Shown here: piece by piece, positions 34,691-47,785 of the stretch | How the letters are laid out: each line of letters opens with the position of its first letter | How positions within the stretch are numbered: position 1 is the first letter of the stretch | NCBI RefSeq assembly: GCF_900497805.2 | Contig: NW_020954610.1 | Span: 35,742,835-35,806,834, forward strand | Source: Vombatus ursinus | Taxonomy: Eukaryota > Chordata > Mammalia > Diprotodontia > Vombatidae | Reading direction: 5' to 3' | DNA length: 64,000 bases | Made by a program: the position numbers and the translations under genes | The notes under the pieces: generated by a model | Databases searched by the model: none | Seen by the model: the letters and a program-made list of their open reading frames with translations, nothing else | What the model was told of the DNA's origin: nothing

Positions 34691-35799
34691 TCATGCAAAT
34701 CACTAAAAACCTTTATGAGGGAATTACAGTAGATGTCCTCTGAGTTCCCTTCTGGTTCCAAATCTATGTCCCTCTCCTCACCTCAAAAAGTCAGTCAACA
34801 AAGTTTATTGAGACCTTTCTAAGGTATATTATATTGTATATCACATTGTGTGATATACAGAAGAACCAAAAGATATGACTTCTGGCCACTTATAAGTTGA
34901 TAACCTAGTGGGGAAGACAGTATATGTTGAAAAAAAGGAATGGCATCCAAATTAAACGTATGAACAGTTCTCATCATAAGTACTTCCTTTTCTTCCTCCT
35001 TCTATGTTCATTTCCCATTCTATTCTATTGTCTCTTTGTCTACTTTCTTTAAGCTGCCTTCCAAGGGTTCCATGAGATGACCAGACCTCACCCCCACAAT
35101 TCTTTACAACACTTCAAGCAGCTCTGCTCTAGATGTAATTTTGAAATAAACTGTCTCATTGCCAAAGATTTAAGTCCAATTCATGAAATATTCTCAGTAA
35201 GTAGATATATGGCAGTGGAAAAATTAAAATATTCCTATCATCGACAAGTACTATTATTGTCCAGGGATTTCAAAGAACTCTTGAAGTCCATACATTGAGG
35301 AAGGAAGGGTGGTTCTTTTTCAAGTCCGAAAGTTTTGATTCTACCAGACAAGCAGGAGAATTTCAACCATCCTTGCCAAAAAAAAAAAAAAGCACATTTA
35401 TAAACTGTCAGGAAAAATCAAAATAAATCAGAATGACTCTTTTTTCACTTTGTTGACTTTAAAAATCTGAGACTTTCAGGTGCCTACAACATGTTACAGA
35501 AGATAAGGGATGATTGATCCATGCCCTCAAGGAGTTTACAGTCTAGTAGAGTATGAATGGTTTGTTTTCTTTCAACTCCTAGTATGGGTTCATTCTTTAT
35601 CTATTCCCCCAAATTTCAGCCACAGTTTTATTCAAAAAAATTGCTCTCACAGCTGGCTAGATTTAGAATTACTCCACCATAGCTAAGAAAATTCTTAGAA
35701 TTGGATTGGATTTTCAAGAGATTGTTACCCATTTCCAATATAGTGGAATGAGACTTTTGCTTCTGAAATGTTGAGTACATTCCAGAAACCATGTCCCTA

Positions 35800-35961
<162 letters not shown>

Positions 35962-36261
35962 CTATATAGACAGAATTTGAAACAATAGTTAGTGATCAGA
36001 GACATGGCATAAGATATATAAACAACCTTAATTTATTTTTTCAAGGTATATTCTTTCATTTATTTGAAAACCACTTTTTAAGTACTTACTCTGTTTGAAG
36101 CACTAAAAAATATAATTTACATGACCCCAATATTTTTAATGGAGAGTCAGTTTCTAATATTTAAGGCTTTCAGAAATGGTTTTGTTTTCTGGTCATAATG
36201 TAGTATACTATGTTCCCAAAATAACTGCAAAGTTCATTTTAATTTATATCAGACTTTAGGG

Positions 36262-36444
36262 TAGCAGTTCTTAACCAGGAGCCCATGAAATTAGTTTAAA
36301 AAATATTTTGAGAACTGTAATTCAATATAACTGATTTCTTTTGTAATCTTATTATTTCATGCATTTAAAAACATAATTTTAAGAAGGCATCATCAGATTA
36401 CCTCAGGGAGGAAGGACACACAACAAAAATTAAGAGCTCCTGTT
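36262..36444. mobile_element. hAT-like MITE
   Basis: Left end AGCAGTTCTTAACCAGGAGC and right end AAATTAAGAGCTCCTGTT are inverted. The middle 'aatataactgatttcttttgtaatcttattatttcatgcatttaaaa' is shared with the other copies. Confidence 0.65.
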
Positions 36445-36499
36445 CCAGGGAGATGCTGAACTATTACAATAGGAGAAAGTGAGATCATGAACAGTCATA

Positions 36500-36640
36500 G
36501 ATTTAGAACAGTAACTAACCCTAGAGGTCATCTAGTCTTTCATCTTACAGATGAGGAAATTGAGGTCCAGAGAGGATAAGTAATCTGTCAGAAGTCATAC
36601 AGGTCATAAGTGGCAGAGCCTGGAGTTTGAATAATAATAG
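36500..36640 (-). mobile_element. MIR/THER-type SINE remnant
   Basis: 'ctagaggtcatctagtc', 'cagatgaggaaattgaggtccagagagg', 'agtggcagagcctgg'. Confidence 0.65.
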
Positions 36641-37554
36641 CTAGCATTTATATAGTGCTTTAAGGTTTGCAATGTACTTTATAAATATCATATTATAAAT
36701 ATTCTCTCAAAGCCCCCTCTAGATCTGACTGACCCTTTGGAACACCTGCTCCATAATTAATGAACTTCCTTGAATCTAAAACATTTTCCTTTCTCACTCC
36801 TTCCATCTACCTTTTGGCATTCACTGAGATTGACTCCCTCCTGATGAAACTGCTTCCCCCATTTTCAGCACTGGCTACACTTTTTCCAATATGCCCCAAC
36901 TCACTGGTCGTGTTAGTGAAATTGGAATATTTCTTGATTTTCATTGCCACTTCCAGATTCTCCCTCTCCTATCATCACTCAGCAACCTTTCCTTTTTGAG
37001 GTTCACCTTGTACAAATTTATCATCTGATAGAGATTGTGGTGACCATTATCTACTAACCTACAGGATATTAAGTTCCTCCTTTCTCAGTAAGTTTAGTGT
37101 CTGACTGTCTTTGTCTTTGCCTAACTCCCGCCCTCATTCTAGGTGGCTTCAACATACATATTGATGTCCCCTTAAGTACCTTAACTTCCTAGGTTCTTAC
37201 TCTATTCAGTTCCCATGACCTACTCCTCCACTCCACCTCAGCCACACATAGAGATGGTCTTACCCTTGATATTACCATCTTCCACAAATATTTCACCTCC
37301 ATATTCATGTACTCTGAAATTTCTTTATCTGATCACAATCTTTTATTATTCTAACTTTCTCTATGCTTTTTAACCTCTCACCCTCTTAATTCTCACTGCA
37401 AGCTCCAAATCCCTTCAAACCCCCAACACTTTCTCAGACCATGACCACTACACTGACAATACTCTCCTACCTTCCTAAACTCAACCTTCCCTTAAGCCAG
37501 TTGAACTTTACACTATCCTCTATTCTAAAACCTTGTACCTCAGTCGTATTGGAG

Positions 37555-37835
37555 AGTATAGAGGCATCTAGGTGGCCCACTAGACCTGAAGTCAGGAAGG
37601 CTTGAGTTCAAATATGGCTTCAGACACTTACTAGCTATGACCCTGGGCAAGTCACTTAACTTCTATTTGTCTCAATTTCTTTAACTAAAAAAGGGGTTAG
37701 AAATAGCACCTATCTTACAGGGTTATCATGAGGATCCAATGAGACAATATTTGTAAAATGCTTAGCACAGTACCTGGAATATAGTTGGCACTTAATAAAT
37801 CCCTCCTTTTCACTTCCTTCCTTCCTTCTTTCATG
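37555..37835 (+). mobile_element. SINE inserted in the L2 ORF2 region
   Basis: 'ggcatctaggtggcccactag' head, 'tatgaccctgggcaagtcacttaac', 'ttatcatgaggatccaatgagacaatatttg', 'aaatgcttagcacagtacctgg'. It breaks the L2 reverse-transcriptase region. Confidence 0.72.
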
Positions 37836-38589
37836 GTATATCATGATATGTCCAAACCTGAATTACTGCTTTCATCTGTCTCTTTTGCTCCTATTCATAG
37901 ACTGCTGAACGGAACTGGAAGAGGTCACAAAATTATGCTGATTGGTCCACTATAAATTTCATTCTGCACTGGCTATTACTAGCTAGCTATCAGTTCATAT
38001 CTCCCTTTTCTTTCTCTAAACTCCTTGAAAAAAATCTATATACTGATTGCCTCCACTTTTCTTCTATCTTCTAAACCCAAATGTACTGACTTCTGACCTC
38101 ATCGTTCTAATGAAACTGATTTCTCCAAATTTGTCAAGAATCTCTTAATTGCCAAATTTAATGTCAACGTTCTAAATTTTCATTTTTCTTGACCTTTCTG
38201 GAATATCAGACACTATTAATCAGCTTCTGGATATTCTCTGCTCTCTGGGTTTTCATAACATTGATCTCTCTTATTTTCCGACCTGCTTGACTATTCCTTC
38301 ATAGTCATCTTCACTGAATCTTCATTGTTCTTACTTCCCCAAAGTAAGGATGGCCTTAAAAGTTCTTCCCTGGGCCCTCTTCTTTCTCTTCTCTCTTTCT
38401 ATTCTCTCCTTTGATGATATCATCAACTCCCAAGAGCTTAGTTAACATCTCCATAAAGATGATTCTCAAACATGTCCAACCCTAGTTTCTCTTCTGAAAT
38501 AAAATCCTACATATCCATTTCAAATTAGATGTTCCATAGACATATCAAACTCATCATGGTCAAAATAGAACTTATTAATTATATCCCCA

Positions 38590-38705
38590 CCTGTAGTCCT
38601 TTGATCTTTCTAGTATTCAGTTTTCTTGTCTGTAAAATGAGGAGATTGGGCTCAATGGTCTCTAAGAGCCTTTCCAGCTCTACATTTATGACTCTGTGAT
38701 TCTTA
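38590..38705 (+). mobile_element. MIR/THER-type SINE 3' part
   Basis: 'cagttttcttgtctgtaaaatgaggagattgggctcaatggtctctaagagcctttccagctctacatttatgactctg'. It interrupts the decayed L2. Confidence 0.7.
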
Positions 38706-38851
38706 GCTTTTCTGGAATTTCTTGTCTATGAAGGCACCACCATCCTCCCAATTTCCCAGGGTTTCAATCTCAGTGTTGTCCTTCACTCCTCACTTGGAAT
38801 CACCCCACCTATACAATCTGTTGTGAAGTCTTGTCATTTCACAGGATTTTA

Positions 38852-38915
38852 TATGTGTGTTTGTATGTGAGTGTATGTGTATGTATGTGAGTGTGTGTGT
38901 GTGTGTATGTGTGCA
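38852..38915. repeat. (GT)n-rich tract
   Basis: TGTG/TGTA units directly after the L2 ORF2 match ends. Confidence 0.85.
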
Positions 38916-39857
38916 TACTTCTTATCACTTAGCAACCACCCTAGTTCCAGTTCTTACCTGCTGCCTAGATTATTGATATAGCTTTCTCATCTGGCCAAGT
39001 ATAAGCTCCTTGAGGGCAAATCCATTATCTTCCCAGTGATTTAGTTTCTTCATTTGTTGAATAAAGGTAATACTAACCTTATTTTTGAGAGTTACGATAT
39101 GATCAAATGAGATCATAAGCATGAAAGTGTTCTGTAAAGTTAAAGCTAATATTGAAATGTAAGATATTATTTTTACCCAAGCTAGTTCATGCAACTGAAC
39201 AGTGATCCCTGGCTATGGGAAGTGGGGTATAAAATAAGCATTCAATAAATATTTGTCAATTTAAGTTGAAGAAATGTTTGCACTGAGCAAAATATTTTGA
39301 AAATTATTGTATAGTGTCACTTTTCTTCTCCCATAAAGTGAATCACGCATCTCTGGATAATCATTAGGCAAAGAGTTCTGGTCAATTTTATGCAGACACT
39401 GCATTTTGTCTCATGCTCTGAACCTGCCCTACCTCCTTCCTCGCATTAGCCCTGCTATCCACTTTCCTACCCAATCTGTCTCCTTTTTCACGCTACTTCT
39501 AGACTTGTGCTCAGCTTAAGTGCTCAGCTTAAGTACGACTCTCCCCATCCAACCCTACCTTCTGTGTGTCTGATTGCCTGGATGGATTTTCTCTAGGAAA
39601 AAAAGTCATACAACAAGCTACTCTTCCTTTCAAAAATCAGAAACATATATTCCTGAGGTCATTAGTAAGTAGGTCTCTATAGCAAACTTGTCCAAAAGCC
39701 CAAAGGCATCAGAACATCCCCATAAGGGTAATATTTTGACATCTCTAAATCACCTGGCAATCATCTTACTCTTCCTTAAGGATAACAAAAAAAACCTTTT
39801 GAGAGTTATTGGTCCAGTGCGAAACTTACTTAAATGTGATTTCCAAATTAGTAATCA

Positions 39858-40052
<195 letters not shown>

Positions 40053-40719
40053 TCACATCTGTTCTCTAACTCTAAAACCAACACTCTTCCCCTGTTCATA
40101 GGTGTGACTGGAAAGAATATTTGGCAACCAAGCCTTTAAATTGCATGTGCAGATATTCTCTGCCTGGTTCTATTCTACCTTGTGGAACTTGTGTGAGCCT
40201 ACAGCTAACCATGTATGATTTATCACCAAAGGATTTAATACTGTGGGAAAATGAAGAATTCCATAACTGGCTGATGAGTCATTTACGGATAGGAATTAGA
40301 CCTGTGATTTCACTGGTATAGCAAACTCCCTGGCGAGAAACTCTCTCTAGCAAGTCAGTATCTTATCTGAAACTTCTAGTCTCAGAGAGCTTTCAAGAAC
40401 TGTAAGAATTTCAGTAATTTGCCCAGGATCGTATAGCCAATACGTACCAGAGGAGCCACTTAAATCCAGGTTTTCCTGGCTCCAAGGATGGATTTCTATC
40501 TACTACAATATGGTGATATATACAAGAGGTGCAATATATATCTTTGACTCTCTCTTTCCTTCCTGGTAAGTCAGTAAAGCTGGACTGTTTTGAGCTGCCT
40601 ACATCAAATTAGAAGAGAGGGGCAGTTGGCCCCATTCCCCTACCCAGCCAATGCTGCTTCTGTATCTTTGTGTTTATTCTTTCCTGATCTTAGGTGAACA
40701 AGTATACTGATATATCAGT

Positions 40720-41300
40720 CAATTAAAACATTTATTAAGTACCCACTCCGTGCCAGGCACTGTGCTTAGTGCTCAGGATATAAAAAGAGGCAAAAGATAG
40801 CCCACGCCTTCAAAGAGCTTAGAATCTAATGGGAGAGACAACATGCAAACAAATAAATACAAAGTGAGCTACATATAGGATAAATAGGAAATAATTAAAA
40901 GTAGGAGGGAAGGCACTGGAATTAAGAACAATTCAGGAAGATTTCCTATAGAAGGTAAGGTTTTAGTTGGGACTCAGAGGAAGCCAGAGAGGTCACTAGT
41001 CAGAATTGAGGAGGTAGAGCATTCCAGGCATAGGGGGACAGTTAGAGAAAATGCATGTATCTATACCTACATCTATCTCTTTCTCTATCTATCTATCTAT
41101 CTATCTATTTTAGGACAAGAAATAAGTTTGAGTTTTGAAAGATCCCAAAATCCTGGAAGGCCTTCAAGGAGACATCTGAGGTATCTGCAGAGTATAGCAG
41201 CTGATAACAAGGAAATGGTCTACACTAGGAGTTGAAAGACACCTAAAGGACAAATAAATTCAAAGAATCACTGAAGGAAGGTGGCAGCTTCAAGGAACAT
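40720..41300 (+). mobile_element. L2 fragment with an ATCT tract
   Basis: AAACATTTATTAAGTACCCA, 'ccaggcactgtgcttagtgctc', 'aatctaatgggagagacaac', 'aggaagatttcctatagaagg', 'gagcattccaggcatag'. An (ATCT)n tract interrupts it at 41080-41110. Confidence 0.7.
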
Positions 41301-41639
41301 GACCCCTCAAGAATGAAAGAAGTGCTGGTTTTGAACTCAGTGAAAGAATTGATCCTCAGAGCCTAAATGAGCAACTTAGTCCAAGGAGGCCCGGGATGAA
41401 AGAAGAGCATAAGTTGTACCAGGAATTATGAATTAACCTTTTTTTGCCACACATGGTCCCTACATGTCTACCTCATTACTAGTGATATCCTACATGTGAG
41501 GCCATTCTTCTCATGGGTGCTGTATATATTTTTCAAGAGTGAGCCATAAGTTTTGAAGGGGAATGTTTTGAACCAACTATTCTCATATTTTCTTAGTAAA
41601 TGCCTTCACTAAAAGCTGATTGAGTCTATTGGTTGATTG

Positions 41640-41985
41640 TTATTGGGAAGCACACCAGTGGGAACTCTGGAACTATAGAATGTAGAGAGTAACACGCACA
41701 GGGTTAATTGAGGTATCAGTTACCCCTTTTGGTAACCAACGTGCAAGTGTTCATGCTAGTGCAAGTTGGGGGAATAAAAGCAGAGTGAACGTTCTTCAAA
41801 CAAGGGAAAGCTACTTTGTAGCTCAGACTGTTGTTGCCACAGTTTGTTACTATTCAAAGCTAAGCATTTCTTCTCACAGTTATACAATGCCTTCATCCCA
41901 GAGAACCACTATAACTGATTCTGCCTGCCAAGTTCATGTGTCCACAGGCATTGTTGTTCAGCAGCTGTGTGGGAGAAGATGAAAT
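41640..41985 (+). other. Unclassified block with promoter-like box
   Basis: A block of moderate GC with 'gggggaataaaagcagagtg' near 41770 followed by 'cttcaaacaag' and 'cagactgttgttgccacag'. It could be part of an old retroviral LTR or unique sequence. I see no matching ends or flanking duplication. Confidence 0.25.
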
Positions 41986-43331
41986 TTTCCAGTAACTTCT
42001 ATATTCATCTAGAACCTTTGGATAATGGAAAGTTCTCTTTATTTAATATTATGGTTAACTGAAAGGAATGAAATAATATTCAAACTAATATTAGCCCGTT
42101 CTCCACCCTTACCTCCCCCCCAAAAAAAAGAGTAGGAAGAGGAGTAGCAACAATAAAGAGAAGACATTTGAAATCTTTTACTTTTACAGAGGCAAGTAAT
42201 TCTGTGATTATCACTGTAAGTTAAAAAAATACATATAGTTGTTAGTTTCTCCCTAGAGTATTTAATAAAATTAAATAGTTCAATTTGATTCAATAAAATG
42301 AAGTGCCTAGACACTATGGAAGCTAATAATAATATTAAGAAGACGAATAAGAAACAGTTATTGCCCTCAAGAAGCTTCCCTAGAAGTTCTCTACATCAAT
42401 GAAATCACAGGTATACCTCCATCCTCCAAAAAAAAGGATAGAATAGGATACAATAGAATGATAGAGTAGGAATAGAACCTCAGAGATTAGTAGCTCTAAA
42501 TCTAAATCCAATTTATGATCATAATTGCATTCCTGCATAAGAAATCACTTGAGCATAATTTAAGAAAGGTACATCTATATTTTATGTCATGGAAGTGTAA
42601 GAAGTAAAAAAAAAAAATTCTAATAGTATCTGGTTTTGATAAACATGACAAACCATTGTAACCAGACACATTATCTGAGATAACATTAATGCTAAAGCAG
42701 CTCTGCCCCTCTTTTGACATTTGATCATTTAGTTGGCTCCCAATGATTTCATATCTTTTCATTACCAGGTTATCTATTTTCTCTAATAAGGACCCAGTGG
42801 GCACTTAATCAGCTAAGGATGCCTCATGGCTCAGGTCACTCCACATTTTATTGAATGGAATGGATTACAAATTCATTACCTGAAGAAGGAGCCTGCTCAC
42901 TTCTACAGTTATCCAGGATCAATAAATTCTTGCCTGGAAACAAAATACTTTCGTGCAAGGTTCTCATCCAAGGACCACTGAACAAGGAAAGAGAAGGCAT
43001 TAAGTGGCCCCAAGTTGGATAAAATAATTTTCTGGAGGACTTAAATTACCCCAGGGCAAATCATATTTTCAAACTTTAACCTTAAGGTTCAACAAGACCA
43101 ATCTCCACATTTCACTGATGAATAAAGAAATTGAGACCCTGAGAGGGTAAAGCACCGCAAGTCAGATATTGTTATTTTCCCTGGAGAAGTTGAATAAAGA
43201 CATAGAAAAGAATCCCACAGGTTGAGAATATATGTTGAGATCTACATAGGTGGAAGGAATATCCACTTCAGTGAGTTCAACGATCCATCTGAACACTTCA
43301 GTATTCATTGAAATTAGCAAGGATAAGTATG

Positions 43332-43420
43332 ATGTTGTTTAAGTGTTTCAGTCATGTCCAACTCTTCATGACCCTATTTGGGGTTTGGTTTTTTTTGGGG
43401 GGGGCTTTGGCATAGGGTAT
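43332..43420 (-). mobile_element. Fragment of a long-type SINE tail
   Basis: The plus strand reads TGTTTCAGTCATGTCCAACT, then TCATGACCCTATTTGGGGTT, the reverse of the RTE-like tail. The tRNA-like head is missing. Confidence 0.65.
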
Positions 43421-43809
43421 CTACTTTATGTGTTGTATAGGCTTTTCTTGATTTCTCTGACATGAAGGATACCAAGGGAAAACTTCAACTGCCCTAAAGT
43501 GCACTATATTAATAATACTTTCCCAAACAGCTTGCTGAAGACCTTTGACACTTTGATGTCGAGATGCTATCCACCTGTCAACCCCTGCCCTTGCTATATG
43601 ACCAACTCAATCTCTTTCTTGTTGTTATTGGTTTTGTCAGCCCAAAGTAATATACATAATGACTACATCATCTCAAGGGAAAGGATATTAAAACAAAATT
43701 GAATATGTAATTATAGTGATTAAACTTATCTCGAGACAAATCTTGAGGATATGTGAATACAGAAGCAAGGGAATATGGGTGTTGAATATTGAAAATACTG
43801 TCAGACAGG

Positions 43810-44120
43810 GTGGATGTGTTGGCTATTTCGCTAATTTTTTCTTTTCTTTTCTAATCATTGTTTACAAGAATAGTTTTGGGGGGAGGCAAGGGAAGATATT
43901 CAGTAACAAATATGATGTTGGCAGTTGTGCAGATTTGTTTTGCTTGATTATTATTTGTTACAGTACCAGTGTTTCATTTTTCCTTTTTACATAGAGATGG
44001 ATTGGTGGGAGGGGGAGCTAGTGATAGTGTTATCAAAAGAAAGAAGAAGGAAAAATGGGGCATTGAAGCCTTTTTCAAATGTACTACAGAAAACAGAAAG
44101 AAGTCAGAAGGAAATACAGA
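43810..44120 (+). repeat. Unclassified repeat, three related copies
   Basis: 'tttgttttgcttgattattatttgttac' then a T-rich stretch and 'gatggattggtgggaggggg' parallels 62180-62335 ('ttttgcttcactatgcatatttgttgcaagggttttg', 'ttgggaggggtg') and 61150-61330 ('aatttgttttgggtgatctcc', 'ccaatggaggggtggagg'). Confidence 0.45.
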
Positions 44121-47104
44121 AAAGAAGTACATATTTTAAATGTTAAATGTATAATTATTAAAGTTAAAAAAGCAAGCTGTACATAAAGAGATTCACAGTT
44201 TTATTTGTTATCCTCTTTTCCTCTTCTATTTGGTAAATGAAATATTCTTTTTAATTGATATGCATTAAATTCAGAAGAAAAACAAAATTTTAAATGAATA
44301 TAGTATAAAAATAAAAAACCATCAATATTTTTAAAAGATGGACAACTATTTAATCTTCTCTAGAGTGGCTGAAATACTAATTTGGGTTTCAAATAGGGTC
44401 TGCTTCCCAGAGGTCAAAGTGTCAAGGGTCTTCAGCAAGCTGTTCAGGAAAGCATTGTTAATAAAGAGCAACCCTGTGGGTAACCCTTGGGCTTTGTTCA
44501 TGTGTCTTTCACGGGCTTAGCATTCCAATAACACCCTCTAGCATCCAAAATACCATTCAGTTTCTTCAAGCATCTCTGTGAAGAGCTCTGGGGTACATGT
44601 TTTTAATTTGTTTTTTCTTAATGAGGAAGGTGAAGGTCAGAGAGATTCAGAGAGTGTCTAGCTCACAGATTCTCAGCCGTCAATGGAATGGCAAGGAATT
44701 TCTAACAACCAAATACCTTCCACTCTTCACACAACAATGCCTTCCAGCTATAATACTTTAAGTGAAGTTATTATAAGATTAAGCACAAAAAAAAACAACA
44801 ATGTAGGCAATTTGTTAAGAGATATATATTTTCTAGGATCTTGGTAAGCTATTTTTTCCCATCTAACTCTTTTAATGGTTTGCTGTCCAGTAATCGTAAA
44901 ATAATCTGGTCATGGAATCACAGATTTATAGATAGATGAGAACTTAGAGCTTGACCCCTTCATTCTACTGAGAAGAAAACAAACCCAGAAAGGCTGGTTC
45001 TATGACTTGCTCAGTCATGTAGGCAGTAAGCTGTAGAGCTTGGATCAGAACAGAAGTCTCACTGATTCCAAATCCAAGGTTCTTTTCACAACACCATAGT
45101 AACATTTCAAATTTGATCTTTCACTTGCTTAGATATCTAAAATTGACCACTGGCTTAGCCAAGTCATTCATACATCCAGATTCCTTCTTCTGTTCATCTT
45201 CTGTGCAACTACCAAAATAATATCCCAAAGGTGCAAGTATGACCAAGTTAGCTTTCTCTAGGGCTCTACTCAGCTTCTTCCTCCTCTTCCCCTCCTCCTT
45301 GAATTATATTGTATTTATATATCTGTTAAATGTATTTCCTAGGTAAAATAAAATCTAAGTTCCTAGAGGGCAGAAAATTTTTTTTCATCTTATAATCACA
45401 GCACCTGCATTGCATTTAGCAAGCAATTAACAATTTTGAAAAATTGAATGAAAACTTCTTGGTGTCAGTTTATGTTAGTCGTCTTTCTTTGATAGGATAA
45501 CTTCTAAACCAAGTCTAAGAAGTTAACAGTGTATAGATCTTTATGCTTCCTCTCAGCTATCAGTCAAAATAATATATTCTCTTCATAATTTTCATTTAAT
45601 AGTTTAAGAAATCAAACCTTTTTTGTATAGTTAAAAATATGTGTGCTTGCATAATAACCTCATGCAAAAATAGTAAATATGCAATAAATCAAGAAATCAC
45701 TGCCTCATGCCATCAAATCACTACCATTTCATTATATGACTAATTATGATTTTAAAAAAATGCCTCTAAGAAAAACAACCTGTAGCTGTTGTGTGTGTAG
45801 AGTGTGTGTTGTCAAAAGAATTGTGGGATATATGAACCTCTACCTTCTTTGCTCTTCTAATATGTCATAGGCATGCTTTTCAAGAACAGCTGTAGAAACC
45901 TATCCTTTAAAATACTCTGTAATGAGTCAATCAACAAATACAGCTTAGTTTTATACAAATGAAGTGAAGTCTCATTATAGGTGAATTCAGGACAGCTTAA
46001 CTAGGAAATCTGACTAGATAATGCAGGTGGGAAAAGCCCATTATTATTTAAATAATTCATTTTTGCTATAGCTGTCCTGGTAGTTAAACTTTGCTGGGAG
46101 TTGAGATCACTCGAGACAGGAAAGGGGATAGAGGTATGGAGGAGGGGCACTCTGGACCTCAGCTGGCTTAGGTCAAGGACGGGAAATTGAAAGCTCCTTA
46201 ACAGTACTCACAATAATCTTGTTAGATTCAGCTTTATCTTTAAGAATGTATAGTTTTATTATTCACAAGCATTTTGTCTGAAGAAATTCAGGGGAAGATA
46301 AGATGAGAGGATAAGACCCAGCCTTGAAGAAGTGGCACAAGATTCATTGGTCACCTACAGGATTGGGATGGGGGAGGAGGGCCAGTGGGAGATGACCTCC
46401 AGAAGGCTACACTTATGTCAAATCAGAAGAGATTGGGTCAAGGTCATCAGAAGACAAACTAAGTCATTAATAACAAACAAGTTCTTTGAGATTGTTTCTC
46501 GTATGAAGAGTAGCCCACACACATACTGGAGCTGAGACTTTGCCAAGGAGGTTACAATGGGAATGAACAAGAAACAAAACAACTAAGGTTAATGCATGTG
46601 TGGTGTTTAGTTTGGTGAGTGAGGAGCAATGTCTGTGAGCATGACAGGTATGGGAGCAGCAAGGAATGAATGAATCTTAGGAGAGTCTTATGTTCAGAGG
46701 GAAAGTTAGATATTGACAAGTTTGAGCAGATTGGCATTTAGGTTGAAGTGAAATGGACTCAAAGTAATTAGATAAATCAAGGTTTTTTCTATCAAGACCT
46801 TGGAAGATCATAACAGAGAAAGTTGGGAAGCAATAACATATATCTGAAATTTACTGGAAAATGGCAAAACTATCAGAAAGAAATTTGAAGATCACTTACA
46901 CAAACCTTATCATTTTCCAGAGGAAGAAAACTCTAGTCAGTGTAGCATTGGGAGTAGAATTCATCTTCTTCCTCTAAACCCAGTGTTCCTTCCGCTAGAC
47001 TAGAATCATAGATCTGAAGGTTGTGAAGTGAATGGAAGTATTATCTGGTGTGCTCCATAGTACTGCTGTGAAGATGCAGCCAAAAGCTTCCACTGTATAT
47101 CTTT

Positions 47105-47520
47105 TATTTTGAAATGGTTGAAGTGTCACTTCCATGATATAGTAGAAAGAGCATTATGCCAAGTCAGAAGAATTGGCTTCAAATCTGCACTCTAGCTCCT
47201 ACTCCTTACCAGTTCTGTGCTCTGAGCAATTCACTTAACCTTTTTTTAGCCTTAGTGTTCACATCTGTGAAAGGGGAACAATGGTACTCACAGTACTTGC
47301 CTCAATAGTTATGAGAAAAATGTTTTACAAACTAAAATACTGCATCATAGATTTAGAGCTTAGAGTTTGTCTAGCCGAAGTCTTTCACATAACAGATGAG
47401 GAAACAAAATCAGAAAGATCATGTGACTTGATTAAGATCACTCAGGTGGTATACGTTATGGCTGAGATTTAAACCTAGACTCTATGACTGCAGTACTCTT
47501 TCCACCACACCCCAGATAAA
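47105..47520. mobile_element. MIR-type SINEs in opposite orientations
   Basis: 47105-47330 reads in plus order ('gatatagtagaaagagcattatgcc', 'gagcaattcacttaacc'). 47340-47520 reads in reverse order ('catagatttagagcttagag', 'agatgaggaaac', 'actctttccaccacacc'). Confidence 0.6.
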
Positions 47521-47729
47521 AATAAGTAACGATTAATTTGGTAATTTAAATTGTTTCCATTTTAAAGTAAGAGACAGGATCAGAGACCAAAGAGGGAGAT
47601 AAATTACCAAAAGTTATCCAATCATATCAAGAAAGTATCACCTGGGTTATCTTTCTATTGAGTCACTATTTTAATTCCATGCCATTTTACTTAACCTGCA
47701 GGGAGCTCTTTTCTCATGATTTAGAGAAG

Positions 47730-47731
<2 letters not shown>

Positions 47732-47783
<52 letters not shown>
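47732..47783. repeat. (GT)n microsatellite
   Basis: About 25 uninterrupted GT units. Confidence 0.95.

Positions 47784-47785
<2 letters not shown>

Larger units (their letters stand above)
36700..38850 (+). mobile_element. L2 LINE ORF2 region (decayed)
   Basis: A pyrimidine-rich block follows the L2/CR1-group reverse-transcriptase order. It shows a segment like GACCTTTCTGGAATATCAGA (RT LDLSxAFDT block, decayed), CTGGGCCCTCTTCTTTCTCT (LGPLLFSL), CATCAACTCCCAAGAGC, and the later GGCACCACCATCCTCCCA ... CTCAGTGTTGTCCTTCACTC (T-I-LP ... LGVxLDS) near 38730-38800. It is interrupted by a SINE at about 37555-37835 and by a MIR-type fragment at 38590-38705. No open frame survives. Confidence 0.72.

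Noticed and set aside
36700-38850. The pyrimidine-rich block considered as a processed pseudogene
   Set aside because: The order of reverse-transcriptase segments and the following motifs fit the L2 LINE ORF2 better, and there is no poly-A tail or target duplication around it.
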